Part shown: positions 8,360-17,415 of the stretch, piece by piece
Position numbering within the stretch: the first letter of the stretch is position 1
How the letters are laid out: the number at the start of each line of letters is the position of its first letter
Assembly: GCA_025359185.1 (NCBI GenBank)
Contig: JANYHF010000023.1
Span: forward strand, 1 to 64,000
Length of the DNA stretch: 64,000 nt
Source: Hyphomicrobiaceae bacterium
GTDB taxonomy: Bacteria; Pseudomonadota; Alphaproteobacteria; Rhizobiales; Hyphomicrobiaceae
Reading direction: 5' to 3'
Program-made: the position numbers and the translations under genes
Notes under the pieces: model-generated
The model's database searches: none
Told to the model about the DNA's origin: nothing
Seen by the model: the letters and a program-made list of their open reading frames with translations, nothing else

Positions 8360-9610
8360 TCAGTGGCGGAGGGCCTGCCTTTTGCGTTGCAAAAACCGGC
8401 GCACCGCGGGGTCCGGCTCAAGGCCGATGGCGATGTCATAGGCCTCGATGGCTTCGTGGGGCTGGCCCGCCGCCGAGAGTAAACGTGCCCGCGCCGCCCA
8501 ATAGGGCTGATACTGCAAAAGCAGAGTGGCCGTTTCAGGCGATGGCAGGGCGGACAGGCCTGCCTCAGACCCATGCACCTCGCCAATCGCGACGGCGCGG
8601 TTGATGGCGACCACTGGCGAGCCCGTCAGCAGATGCAGCGCCTCATAAAGGCCATCAATGGCCACCCAGTCGATTTTGCCGGTGATGCGCCGCGCCGCAT
8701 GTACCGATTGCACAGCGGCTTGCAACTGGTAGCGCCCTAGCCGCCGCTTCGTGCTTGCTCCGTGGAGCAAAGCCTCGGCCTGCTGAACAAGTGGCAAGGT
8801 CCACGCGGCAGGATCCTGCTCCGACAAAGGCACATAGTCGCCATGGACATCTCGCCGGGCCGGACGCCGCGCCTCGGCGTGCAGCATCAGCGACAACAAG
8901 CCCAGTACTTCTGGCTCATCAGGCAGCAGCGTCACCAAAAGCTGGCCCAGCCAGATTGCCTCCTCCGCAAGATTGCGGCGTTTTGATTCGGTGCCGTCCG
9001 CATCGGTCCAGCCCTCGGAAAACGCCGCATAGACCGCATCGAGCACAGGCTCCAGCCGGTCTGCCAATTCCTCGGCCTCCGGGATCTTGAACGCTATGCC
9101 CGCCTGTTTGATCTTGGTTTTCGCGCGCACCAGCCGTTGCCCCATGCTTGCTGGGGACACCAGAAAGGCTGATCCGATGGCGGCCGCGTCCAAACCCAAA
9201 ATAGTTTGCAGAATGAGCGGTGCCCGGATCGCCTCGTCGATGGCAGGATGCGCGCAGGCAAACATCAGGGCGAGCCGCCGGTCGGGTATGGACATCGCGT
9301 CCTCAGCAGCGGCGGCTAGTTCGTCGGTCAAGAGAGAGAGGTGCGGTTCGGCCGCTGCGCCGGCCTTGCGCCGCCGGGCCGCATCGATCAGTTTTCGCCG
9401 CGCTGCGGTCAGTAGCCAGGCCTCGGGGTTGTTGGGAGTGCCCGTGACAGGCCATTGCGCCAGCGCTGCCGCGAAGGCCTCAGCCAGGGCATCCTCTGCC
9501 GAAGCGACATCGCGGTTGCGCGCAGCGAGAAAGGCGACAAGCTTGCCGTAACTCTGCCGGGCGGCGTTTTCGGCCGCCCGGTGCGCCTCCGTGTTGCTGG
9601 TTTTCGCCAC
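8360..9610 (-). CDS. ECF-like RNA polymerase sigma factor with C-terminal DUF6596-type domain
   Basis: This protein of about 416 residues begins with sigma region 2 (about 10-75, ending NNPEAWLLTAARRKLIDAARR). Sigma region 4 follows (about 100-165, with ILGLDAAAIGSAFLVSPASMGQRLVRAK). The long alpha-helical C-terminal domain contains AFSEGWTDADG, AIWLGQLLVTLLPDEPEVLGLLSLM and TPR-like helices (PYWAARARLLSAAGQPHEAIEAY). This is the ECF subgroup encoded beside YCII/DGPF proteins. I start at GTG 9610, because the frame open to 9718 overlaps the YCII gene and has no ATG-type start with a ribosome site in between. The partner YCII gene ends 23 bases upstream, so the two are co-transcribed. Confidence 0.85.
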   Translation of the reverse strand: MAKTSNTEAHRAAENAARQSYGKLVAFLAARNRDVASAEDALAEAFAAALAQWPVTGTPNNPEAWLLTAARRKLIDAARRRKAGAAAEPHLSLLTDELAAAAEDAMSIPDRRLALMFACAHPAIDEAIRAPLILQTILGLDAAAIGSAFLVSPASMGQRLVRAKTKIKQAGIAFKIPEAEELADRLEPVLDAVYAAFSEGWTDADGTESKRRNLAEEAIWLGQLLVTLLPDEPEVLGLLSLMLHAEARRPARRDVHGDYVPLSEQDPAAWTLPLVQQAEALLHGASTKRRLGRYQLQAAVQSVHAARRITGKIDWVAIDGLYEALHLLTGSPVVAINRAVAIGEVHGSEAGLSALPSPETATLLLQYQPYWAARARLLSAAGQPHEAIEAYDIAIGLEPDPAVRRFLQRKRQALRH

Positions 9611-9633
9611 GGCCTGCCTCGTCCGCTCAAAGA

Positions 9634-10011
9634 CTATTTGCGGTAGTCTAGCTTGGCGGTCGATTCGCTCGGCCAGATCGCCCGCACTTCGACACTGCCA
9701 TGATGCGCTCCGGGACATTTAGCGGCCCATTTCAACGCCGCATCGAGATCAGGCACGTCGATGATGTAGTAGCCGCCCAGTTCTTCCTTGCTCTCGGCAA
9801 AGGGTCCGTCCTGCACTTTGGTCTTGCCTTCAGTGACTTTCACGGTGCTGGCCGTAGACGTAGACTTCAAACGCTCGCCGGCAACATAGACCTTGGCGGC
9901 CTTCAACGCGTCGTTGTAGGCGAAATAGCCGCCCATGGCCCGCTCCACTTCCTCGGGCTTCAACCGTGCGAATCCGGCAGGATCGGCGTAAATCATCAGC
10001 ATGTACTGCAT
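9634..10011 (-). CDS. YCII/DGPF-domain protein
   Basis: This 125-residue protein of the YCII-related family has a ferredoxin-like dimeric alpha/beta-barrel fold. It starts MQYMLMIYAD, carries the defining DGPF stretch (about residues 68-71) followed by KEELGGYYIIDV, and is nearly full-length domain. Such proteins are routinely encoded next to the ECF sigma factor found immediately downstream here. The biochemical role is unknown; the partnership suggests a signalling or sensory function. The ATG at 10011 fits the family N-terminus exactly. Confidence 0.88.
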   Translation of the reverse strand: MQYMLMIYADPAGFARLKPEEVERAMGGYFAYNDALKAAKVYVAGERLKSTSTASTVKVTEGKTKVQDGPFAESKEELGGYYIIDVPDLDAALKWAAKCPGAHHGSVEVRAIWPSESTAKLDYRK

Positions 10012-10151
10012 GGAACACTCCCGTGAAGTCAGGGCAGGGCGTCAGGCCCTGTCCTGACAATGACGCGCCGCACATGGCGATTTCGACAGTTTGGCAACGA
10101 AAATTTTCGGCGAGCGCTTCGCCAAGAGGCACAGCGCCACCCTACGGTTCA

Positions 10152-11258
10152 TCAACCCACGCTCAGCACCGGCTCGCCCAGCGCCTCGCGGATCAGTTCT
10201 ACCCCCAGACCCGGTCTGTCTGCCGCCGTCATGAACCCGTCCTTGTCCCGCTTGGGGGCGCCCTTAGCGATGTCTTTGGTGCCATAGCTATTGAAGTCAG
10301 TCGCCGCGAACAGGAATTCTGCGGGCGTCGACTGCGCCAGATGCGCAATGGCGGCGGTGACGATATCGCCGCCCCAGGTATCCTCGATGATCATGGCAAG
10401 GCCCGCCTCCACCGCCACATCACGGATAAGACGCGCCTTGGTGAGGCCGCCAACTTTGGAGATTTTCAGGTTGATGGCGTCCATCGCTCCGTCGCTGATA
10501 GCGCGCAAGAGGATGGGCAGCCCATCGATGTTTTCGTCGAGAATGAACGGCAGCGCGGTCCGGCGGCGCACCGTCAGGCATTCCTCATAGGTCCGGCAGG
10601 GCTGCTCGATATAAACATCCACATCGCGCACACCGTTCACCACCCGGGCCGCCTCATGCATGGTCCAGCCGGTGTTGGCGTCGGCGTCCATGACATCGCC
10701 AGGGCCGAGCACCTTGGCGCAGGCTTTGATACGCGCAATGTCCGCGTCAGCCTCGCCGCCCACCTTGAGTTGAAACTTCGTATACCCCTCTTTGCGGTAG
10801 GCGGTAACCTTGGCCGCCATCTCTTCTGGTGATTGTTGCGATACAGCTCTATAAAGATGAACGCGCCGCATCTGCGCACCGCCGAGCAACCGGTAGACGG
10901 GCAGCCCGGCCGCTTTCCCTAAAATGTCCCAGCAGGCGACATCGATGGGGGCCTTAACGTAGGGATGGCCCCTCAGGGCGGCGTCCATCGCTGCGTTGAG
11001 CGTGCCGAGATCGCGCGGATCAAGACCGATCAACTTTGGCGCCAGCTCTCGCAGCCCCGCCCGCACCCCCGCCGCGTAGGCCGGCAGATAGGCCGGGCCA
11101 AGCGGAGTACACTCCCCAAATCCAGTGATTCCCGCATCGGTCTCCACTTCCACGACGGTCGCATCAAAAGTCTCAACAAAATTGCCGTTGGACCAGGAGT
11201 AGCGTCCCTCTTTTAGCGGCAGATCAACCTGATAGGCAGAAATATTCGTGATGCGCAT
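10152..11258 (-). CDS. Mandelate racemase/muconate lactonizing enzyme family protein
   Basis: This 368-residue enolase-superfamily enzyme has an N-terminal capping domain (1-115) and a TIM barrel. Expected catalytic and Mg ligands are visible: K165 in QLKVGG, D193 in MDADANTG, E218 in YIEQP, D241 in LDENIDG and K265/K268 in NLKISKVGG. The K-x-K/KxGG pair with both barrel lysines resembles cis-3-hydroxy-L-proline dehydratases and hydroxyproline-betaine epimerases, so a proline-derived substrate is the best guess. The ATG at 11258 has GAGGA eight bases upstream, so I reject the longer frame to 11333. The aminotransferase gene lies upstream in divergent orientation. Confidence 0.82.
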   Translation of the reverse strand: MRITNISAYQVDLPLKEGRYSWSNGNFVETFDATVVEVETDAGITGFGECTPLGPAYLPAYAAGVRAGLRELAPKLIGLDPRDLGTLNAAMDAALRGHPYVKAPIDVACWDILGKAAGLPVYRLLGGAQMRRVHLYRAVSQQSPEEMAAKVTAYRKEGYTKFQLKVGGEADADIARIKACAKVLGPGDVMDADANTGWTMHEAARVVNGVRDVDVYIEQPCRTYEECLTVRRRTALPFILDENIDGLPILLRAISDGAMDAINLKISKVGGLTKARLIRDVAVEAGLAMIIEDTWGGDIVTAAIAHLAQSTPAEFLFAATDFNSYGTKDIAKGAPKRDKDGFMTAADRPGLGVELIREALGEPVLSVG

Positions 11259-11364
11259 GGCGGCGGTCCTCAAGAGGCAAGCGATGCAACCATTCGCTCT
11301 CCTCCCCGAACAAAGGTCAAGCCCGGTTGACACCGCCCGCCCCGCCGATGCTCTTATCTTCTTG

Positions 11365-11396
11365 CCCTAATCCCTAATCCCTAGTCCCTCTGTCTA
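11365..11396. repeat. CCCTAAT/CCCTAGT short-unit repeat, copy 2
   Basis: CCCTAATCCCTAATCCCTAG followed by TCCCTCTGTCTAC nearly duplicates the tract at 187-225, including the trailing CTAC. It lies 17 bases before the aminotransferase ATG in the divergent promoter region. Confidence 0.5.
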
Positions 11397-11412
11397 CTTC
11401 CCTCAGGTCCCC

Positions 11413-12585
11413 ATGCCCGCCCCCCTCAATCAGAACCTCCTCGACACCAGCACCCCACCTATCCCGGAGGCCTACGCCTGGACCTCGCGCTATCACGGCG
11501 GCGCTGGCCCATTGATGAACATGGCACAAGCGGCCCCCGGTAGCCCGCCCCCGCCCGAACTTCTGGCACGCCTCGGCGCGGGGGCCGCCGATCCTTTGGG
11601 CGCGCGATACGGCGCCATCTCAGGCGACGAAGCCTTGCGCAAAGCCTTCGCTGTCGAGCAATCCTCCGTCTACGGTGCAGAAATCGGTGCGGGCGAGGTG
11701 ATCATCACGCCGGGCTGCAATCTCGCGTTCTTCGTTGCGATGCTGGCCATTGCCAAGGCGGGCGACAATGTGCTCCTGCCCGCGCCCTGGTACTTCAACC
11801 ATCACATGGCCTTGCAGATGCTCGGCATCGAGGCGCGCGTGCTACCGATGCGCGCCGAGGATGGCTTCGTGCCGGACCCATCTGTGGCGGAACAGCTCAT
11901 CGACGCGCGCACTCGCGCCATCGTGCTGGTGACGCCGAATAACCCCACCGGCGCGATCTACCCTGCCGCCACCATTGCCCGTTTCGCCGACCTCACCGAA
12001 GCGCGGCCCATCTGGCTGGTGATGGACGAGACCTATCGCGACTTCTTACCTGAAACCCACGGCCGCCCGCACGAGCTGTTCCGCCGCCCCAAATGGCGCA
12101 ATCAAATCCTGCAACTCTACAGCTTCTCGAAAGCCTACTGCATTCCCGGCCATCGTCTCGGCGCTATCACCGCAGGCGGCTCGATTGTCCCGGAGCTGGA
12201 AAAGGCGCTTGATACGATGATCATTAATCCGCCGCGCCCGGCCCAGTCCGCCATCGCTTGGGGCATCGGGGCCCTTGCAGCCTGGCGAGCAGAAAACCGC
12301 GAGGAAATTATTCGCCGGGGTGCAGCTTGCCATACGGCGCTCACGGGCCTCAACGACTGGCGTGTGTCGTCGCTTGGCGCCTATTTCGCCTATGTGCGGC
12401 ATCCGTTTCCGGGCAAATCCTCGATCGCTGTTGCCGAAGCCCTCGCCACCAAGCGCGGCGTCTTGGCGCTGCCCGGTACCTACTTTGGGCCGGGCCAGGA
12501 CGACCACATCCGCATCGCTTTCGCCAATGCCGATACCGGCGTGATAGCCCAGCTTCCTGAGCGCCTGCGGGGTTTGCAGATCTGA
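11413..12585 (+). CDS. Pyridoxal-phosphate aminotransferase, class I/II
   Basis: This 390-residue fold-type I aminotransferase shows the substrate and PLP markers in order: YGAISGDEALRKAFA, ITPGCNLAFFVAMLA, the VTPNNPTGAIYP loop near residue 175, the VMDETYRDF aspartate near 203 and the Schiff-base lysine in SFSKAYCIPGHRLG near 240. A C-terminal arginine region (HIRIAFANAD) binds the substrate carboxylate. It acts in the cytoplasm. Exact amino acid specificity cannot be read; the family includes aspartate-, aromatic- and alanine-type enzymes. The ATG at 11413 is used; the gene is monocistronic as far as seen, divergent from the enolase-superfamily gene. Confidence 0.87.
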   Translation: MPAPLNQNLLDTSTPPIPEAYAWTSRYHGGAGPLMNMAQAAPGSPPPPELLARLGAGAADPLGARYGAISGDEALRKAFAVEQSSVYGAEIGAGEVIITPGCNLAFFVAMLAIAKAGDNVLLPAPWYFNHHMALQMLGIEARVLPMRAEDGFVPDPSVAEQLIDARTRAIVLVTPNNPTGAIYPAATIARFADLTEARPIWLVMDETYRDFLPETHGRPHELFRRPKWRNQILQLYSFSKAYCIPGHRLGAITAGGSIVPELEKALDTMIINPPRPAQSAIAWGIGALAAWRAENREEIIRRGAACHTALTGLNDWRVSSLGAYFAYVRHPFPGKSSIAVAEALATKRGVLALPGTYFGPGQDDHIRIAFANADTGVIAQLPERLRGLQI

Positions 12586-12757
12586 GAACTGTTGTGGACC
12601 GCAGCAAGGTTCCGGTTGCACTGGCCACCCGACTACGGCTAAGACTGCCGCTAATGTTGCAGCGCAGCATGGCCACGAAAAGCACCGTCAAGACTGTCAC
12701 CGGGCGACCAGGATACACTCCAGGCCGCCTGAGTTGCTTTGAACCACGGGACCGCCG

Positions 12758-15670
12758 ATGATTCACCGGATTGAGGTCGCGCCGAAGACAGGCAGTCGTG
12801 ATGCGCGCGGTGAGCGATTGTCGCGCCAGATCGGCGAACTCGGGCTGACGGGCGCGGGGCAGGTTGCCGTCAGCGACCTGTACTTCATTGAGGGTGATCT
12901 TTCGGTTTCCGACCTGCACCGGCTGGTCGCAGAGCTGTTGGTTGACGACATTTTGGAAGCCGCGCGGTTCGAAACCGTCAAGGTTCATGGCCATGCTATC
13001 GAGGTCACGCTGCGGCCCGGCGTTACCGATAGTGCGGCGGAGAATCTGAAGGCATGCGCCGATGTGATCGGCATTCACGGGTTGACGCAGTTCGCAGTGG
13101 GCCAGCGTTATGTGCTGAGAGGCAGTTTTGACGATGCCCAGGCCCGCTTGATCGCCGAAAAACTATTGATCAACGATGTCGTCCAGACCTCCAGCCACAA
13201 TGCGCCCATCGTGGCTCCGTTTGTCACCGCTCGGGCCAACACCGAAATCATCGTCGAAACCATAGCCCTGCGCGACGTCAGCGACGATGGCCTGCTCGCC
13301 ATCAGCCGCCAGCGCAGGTTGGCTTTGGATCTTGCCGAAATGCGAGCCATCCAGCTGTATTTCCGCAAAGAGGGACGTGACCCGACCGACGCCGAAATCG
13401 AGATGCTGGCGCAGACCTGGTCCGAACACTGCGTCCACAAGACGTTCCGCGCCAAGATCACGTACACTGAGGGTAATGCCAAACCCCGCATCATCGATGG
13501 CCTGCTGAAGTCCTACATCCGCGCTGCCACTGAAACCATCAACAAACCCTGGGTGCGCTCGGCCTTCGTCGACAATGCCGGCGTCATCGCCTTCGATGAC
13601 ACTTACGACCTTGCCTTCAAGGTCGAGACCCACAATCATCCGTCCGCACTCGAACCGTTCGGCGGCGCCAACACCGGCGTCGGCGGCGTGGTGCGCGACA
13701 TCATCGGCGTCAGCGCGCGGCCGATTGCCAATACGGATGTGCTGTGCTTTGGCCCGCAAGACTCGGACCCGGCGAAACTGCCCGCGGGGGTGTTGCATCC
13801 GCGCCGGATATTCGACGGTGTCACTCACGGCATCGAGGACTACGGCAACAAGATGGGCATCCCCACCGTCAATGGCGCCCTTTGTTTTGACGAGGGGTAC
13901 ACAGCTAATCCGCTGGTGTTCTGCGGTTGCTTAGGGCTCGTGCCTATCGGCGCGCATCCACGAGCGGCCAACCCCGGCGACCTCGTTGTGGTCATCGGCG
14001 GCCGCACTGGCCGCGACGGCATCGGCGGGGCGACGTTCTCGTCTATGGAAATGGGCGTCGAGACGGCGTTGATTGCCGGGAGTTCCGTGCAGATCGGCCA
14101 TCCGATCCACGAGAAGCAGACACTGGAAGCCATCCTCATTGCCCGTGACGAAAAGCTGTACACGGCCATCACCGATTGCGGCGCGGGCGGATTGTCGTCG
14201 TCCATTGGCGAGATGGCGGCAGAACTGGGCGCGTTGGTGCATCTAGAGCGCGTGCCGCTGAAATATGCCGGGTTGCAGCCCTGGGAAGTGTGGTTGAGCG
14301 AAGCGCAGGAGCGCATGGTGTTGGCGGTGCCGCCTGCCAACTGGCCGCGCGTGAAAGCAATCTGCGATGGCCTCGACATCGAGGCGACGGCGCTCGGCGA
14401 GTTTACGGGCGATAGGCGTATCCGGCTGCTGTGGGATGAGCGAACGGTAGGCAATCTGTCCACGGCGTTCCTCAACGATGGCATTCCCCGCATGGAATTG
14501 GCGGCCGAGTGGGCACAAGCGGCTCCTGCGTCCCTTCTCCCGTGGGGAGAAGGACAGGATGAGGGGTTGCTCTCTGCCGCTGACCTCACATCCACACTGC
14601 TCGCCGTGCTTGCTCGCCCTGGGACACGATCCAACGAGGACGTCGTCCGCCGGTACGACCACGAGGTGCAAGGAGGCAGCGTCGTGAAACCGTTCGTCGG
14701 CGTTGGCGGCAAAGGCCCCGGCGATGCCGCCGTCATCTGCCCGCAAGATGTGTGGCGGGCGGGCCAAGGCAGAAACAAGCCGATCCCCGGCGTCGCGCTC
14801 TCAGTCGGCATGAACCCAGCCCTTGGCAAAATCGATCCCTATGCGATGGCCTGGGCGGCCGTCGACGAAGCCATACGCAACTGTGTCGCCGTCGGTGCCG
14901 ATCCCGACCGCATCGCGATCCTCGACAATTTCTGCTGGGGCAATCCCCGGCTCCCGGATCGTCTGGGGTCGCTGGTCCGCTGCTGCGAAGGTTGCCACGA
15001 CGCGGCCGTCGCCTATGGCACGCCGTTCGTGTCGGGCAAGGACAGCCTCAACAACGAATTCCTCGGCGCGGACGGCAAGAAGCACGCCATCCCTGGCACT
15101 CTGATCATCTCAGCCATGGGTATTGTGCCGGATGTGACGAAGACGGTCACGAGCGATTTCAAACGGGCTGGCAGCCCGATTTATGTCATCGGGTCCACAC
15201 GCGATGAAATGGCGGCTTCGGCCTATCAACAGTTGCACGGACAGTCAGGCGGCAAGGTTCCCGTTGCTGCGCCAAACGCGCTCGCTGTCTACCGCGCCGT
15301 ACATGCTGCAATCAACAAAGATCTCGTAAGATCCTGTCACGATTGCTCCGAGGGCGGCATAGCGCTTGCTGTCGCTGAAATGGCCTTTGGAGGCGGGCTT
15401 GGCGCGACCGTCGCCCTAGATCGGACCTCAAATCTACCGGTTGAAGTCACCGCTTTCAGCGAGTCGCTTGGACGGCTGATCGTGGAAGTGTCGGAGGAAA
15501 ACGCCCGCGCCTTTGAAGCGGCATTGTCAGGCCATCCGTGCACCCGTATTGGCGAGGTGACGAACGACGGCGTGATCTCAATGACGGGCAAGGCTGGCGT
15601 GGACGTCGTTAGCACAACCATCCGCCACATCGAACACGCCTTTCGCGGCCACTTGACGGAGGCGGCTTGA
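12758..15670 (+). CDS. purL: Phosphoribosylformylglycinamidine synthase, PurS-PurS-PurL fusion
   Basis: This 970-residue enzyme makes FGAM from FGAR, ATP and ammonia in purine synthesis, using ammonia from the PurQ glutaminase encoded next. Residues 1-70 and 80-150 are two PurS-like units (compare IEVAPKTGSRDA with IEVTLRPGVTDS), mimicking a PurS dimer. The PurL body follows, with FKVETHNHPSALEPFGGANT, GGRTGRDGIGGATFSS, DCGAGGLSSSIGEMA, DHEVQGGSVVKPFVG and FVSGKDSLNNEF. No glutaminase domain is attached. Free-standing small PurS plus a PurL of about 740 residues is the norm in alphaproteobacteria, so the fusion is unusual here. Residues about 592-606 are encoded by a palindromic repeat inserted in frame. 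This is the first gene of the pur operon. Confidence 0.93.
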   Translation: MIHRIEVAPKTGSRDARGERLSRQIGELGLTGAGQVAVSDLYFIEGDLSVSDLHRLVAELLVDDILEAARFETVKVHGHAIEVTLRPGVTDSAAENLKACADVIGIHGLTQFAVGQRYVLRGSFDDAQARLIAEKLLINDVVQTSSHNAPIVAPFVTARANTEIIVETIALRDVSDDGLLAISRQRRLALDLAEMRAIQLYFRKEGRDPTDAEIEMLAQTWSEHCVHKTFRAKITYTEGNAKPRIIDGLLKSYIRAATETINKPWVRSAFVDNAGVIAFDDTYDLAFKVETHNHPSALEPFGGANTGVGGVVRDIIGVSARPIANTDVLCFGPQDSDPAKLPAGVLHPRRIFDGVTHGIEDYGNKMGIPTVNGALCFDEGYTANPLVFCGCLGLVPIGAHPRAANPGDLVVVIGGRTGRDGIGGATFSSMEMGVETALIAGSSVQIGHPIHEKQTLEAILIARDEKLYTAITDCGAGGLSSSIGEMAAELGALVHLERVPLKYAGLQPWEVWLSEAQERMVLAVPPANWPRVKAICDGLDIEATALGEFTGDRRIRLLWDERTVGNLSTAFLNDGIPRMELAAEWAQAAPASLLPWGEGQDEGLLSAADLTSTLLAVLARPGTRSNEDVVRRYDHEVQGGSVVKPFVGVGGKGPGDAAVICPQDVWRAGQGRNKPIPGVALSVGMNPALGKIDPYAMAWAAVDEAIRNCVAVGADPDRIAILDNFCWGNPRLPDRLGSLVRCCEGCHDAAVAYGTPFVSGKDSLNNEFLGADGKKHAIPGTLIISAMGIVPDVTKTVTSDFKRAGSPIYVIGSTRDEMAASAYQQLHGQSGGKVPVAAPNALAVYRAVHAAINKDLVRSCHDCSEGGIALAVAEMAFGGGLGATVALDRTSNLPVEVTAFSESLGRLIVEVSEENARAFEAALSGHPCTRIGEVTNDGVISMTGKAGVDVVSTTIRHIEHAFRGHLTEAA
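14531..14575 (+). repeat. Palindromic repeat (family A) inserted in frame within purL
   Basis: A 9-base-pair perfect hairpin (14533-14541 with 14545-14553) is followed by the tail at 14554-14573. That 20-base tail matches exactly, in inverse orientation, bases 46230-46249, and matches 46325-46344 with one mismatch. All copies carry a similar TTCTCCC-type hairpin beside the tail. In purL it contributes residues reading SLLPWGEGQDEGLLS, placed between the first and second catalytic halves just before the segment leading to YDHEVQGG. Confidence 0.85.
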
Positions 15671-15672
15671 GT

Positions 15673-16440
15673 ATGACCGCCAAACCCAAAATCCTCATCC
15701 TCCACGCCACCGGCTCCAACCGTGACCGCGATGCGGCCTGGGCCTGCGAGCTCGCTGGCGGCGCGCCCGAGATCGTGCATATCAATCAGCTCACGTCGGG
15801 TGACCGTGCGCTCTTCAACTACCAGATGCTCGTCCTACCCGGCGGGTTCTCCTATGGCGACGATCTTGGCGCCGGAAAGCTCTGGGCCGTGACGATCAAG
15901 CATCGTCTTGGCGAAGCGCTGGCCGCGTTCGTGGCCGAAAAGAAACCCGTGCTCGGTATCTGCAACGGTTTTCAGGCACTTGTGAAATCCGGCCTGTTGC
16001 CCGGCGATGAGAAAGCGACCCTCACCCGCAATGAACGCGCCCATTTCGAATGCCGCTGGGTGCATTTGGAAGCGAACCCCACAAGCCCTTGCGTCTTCAC
16101 GAAGGGCCTCGAAGAGCCCATCCACTGCCCAGTCGCGCACGGCGAAGGCCAGTTCGTCGCCCGCGATGCCGCCACTCTGAGCGCCATAGAAGAGCGCGGC
16201 GGCGTTGCCCTGCGCTATACCGATGCTAGCGGCGCGCCAGCCGGCTATCCGCACAATCCCAATGGTTCTATCGGCAATATCGCGGGCATTACGAATCGGT
16301 CCGGCACCATCCTCGGCCTGATGCCCCATCCTGAAAACCACATCCGGCCCCAGCAGCACCCGCAATTCCATCGCGGTGCTATCGGACGGTCCGGCCTTCC
16401 CCTGTTCCAGAACGGCATTCGTTATGCCAGTCAGCTGTAG
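15673..16440 (+). CDS. purQ: Phosphoribosylformylglycinamidine synthase glutaminase subunit
   Basis: This 255-residue class I glutamine amidotransferase supplies ammonia to the PurSL enzyme encoded just upstream. The nucleophile Cys lies in LGICNGFQAL near residue 97, and the His/Glu pair lies in LMPHPENH near 220. At 255 residues it is the longer PurQ type, resembling the C-terminal domain of the fused enterobacterial enzyme, which fits its pairing with a PurS-PurL fusion. The ATG at 15673 starts two bases after the purL stop with GGAGG upstream; a TTG two codons earlier is less likely. Translationally coupled member of the purine operon. Confidence 0.93.
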   Translation: MTAKPKILILHATGSNRDRDAAWACELAGGAPEIVHINQLTSGDRALFNYQMLVLPGGFSYGDDLGAGKLWAVTIKHRLGEALAAFVAEKKPVLGICNGFQALVKSGLLPGDEKATLTRNERAHFECRWVHLEANPTSPCVFTKGLEEPIHCPVAHGEGQFVARDAATLSAIEERGGVALRYTDASGAPAGYPHNPNGSIGNIAGITNRSGTILGLMPHPENHIRPQQHPQFHRGAIGRSGLPLFQNGIRYASQL

Positions 16441-16452
16441 CGAGAGTCCTTG

Positions 16453-17415
16453 ATGCTGACACCCGCCGACCTCGCCGCCTCGCTGCCCGATGTGCTCACC
16501 CGCGTCGATGTGCCGAACCTCGGCCCGCGGTATGCGGGCAAGGTGCGAGACAGTTACGTCGTGGGCAACCGGCGGGTGCTGATCACCACCGACCGTATCT
16601 CGGCTTTCGACCGGGTCGTCGGTGCCATCCCGTTCAAGGGCCAGGTGCTCAACCAGCTCAGCGCCTGGTGGTTCAACGAGTTGAAGGATGTGGTGGCGAG
16701 CCACCTGATCTCGGTGCCCGACCCCAATGTCACCATCGCCCGCGAGGCCGAAGCGCTGCCCGTCGAGGTCGTCGTGCGCGGACACATTACGGGCATTACC
16801 TCAACCAGTTTGTGGACGCTGTATAGCCAAGGTGTGGACCGGCCCTACGGCCTCGATCTGCCCCGAGGCATGCGCAAGAACGACGCCCTGCCCGCCCCAG
16901 CCATTACGCCCACAACTAAGGCTGCCGCTGGCCACCGCGACGAACGCCTCACCGAGGCCGAGGTCGTCGAGCGCGGTTTGGTGGCGCCACATATCTGGCG
17001 GCAGGTGCGCAGCGCGGCCCTCGCCGCCTTTCAACGGGGACAGAGACGGGCGGCGGCGTCGGGCCTGATGCTCGTCGATACCAAGTACGAATTTGGGTTG
17101 ATCGATGGTGAGATTGCCCTAATCGACGAGGTGCACACACCCGATTGCAGCCGCTACTGGAGCCGCTTCGGCTTTGAGGCTGCGCGCGAGACCGGAGCTG
17201 AACCCGACAGTTTCGACAAAGAGCATCTGCGCCTTTGGTTCGTGCGCCAAGGCTACAAAGGCGACGGCATGCCGCCTGCGCTCCCGCCCGATTTTGCCGG
17301 TGACCTCGCATCGCGGTATGTTTCGGTCTATGAGCGGATCACGGGATTGCCGTTCCAACCGGCCGCGAGCCCAGCCGGGCCGCGCATCTGCAAGGCGCTG
17401 GAGACGTTCCGATGA
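16453..17415 (+). CDS. purC: SAICAR synthetase
   Basis: This 320-residue phosphoribosylaminoimidazole-succinocarboxamide synthase condenses CAIR with aspartate using ATP. Markers are YAGKVRDSY near residue 28, TTDRISAFDRV, the VVVRGHITGIT segment near 100, LMLVDTKYEFGL near 200 and IDEVHTPDCSRYW near 220. It belongs to the long form of PurC (about 300 residues) rather than the 240-residue bacterial form. Start is the ATG at 16453, 12 bases after purQ; an in-frame TTG immediately precedes it. Its stop overlaps the purF start (ATGA). Confidence 0.92.
   Translation: MLTPADLAASLPDVLTRVDVPNLGPRYAGKVRDSYVVGNRRVLITTDRISAFDRVVGAIPFKGQVLNQLSAWWFNELKDVVASHLISVPDPNVTIAREAEALPVEVVVRGHITGITSTSLWTLYSQGVDRPYGLDLPRGMRKNDALPAPAITPTTKAAAGHRDERLTEAEVVERGLVAPHIWRQVRSAALAAFQRGQRRAAASGLMLVDTKYEFGLIDGEIALIDEVHTPDCSRYWSRFGFEAARETGAEPDSFDKEHLRLWFVRQGYKGDGMPPALPPDFAGDLASRYVSVYERITGLPFQPAASPAGPRICKALETFR

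Noticed and set aside
12586-12757. Possible purine riboswitch or PurR site before purL
   Set aside because: No conserved aptamer pattern or palindromic operator could be recognised in this 172-base leader.
13840-14829. 329-codon minus frame inside purL
   Set aside because: Antisense shadow of conserved PurL coding sequence.
15835-16785. 316-codon minus frame across purQ-purC
   Set aside because: Opposes two recognised enzymes and contains no domain.
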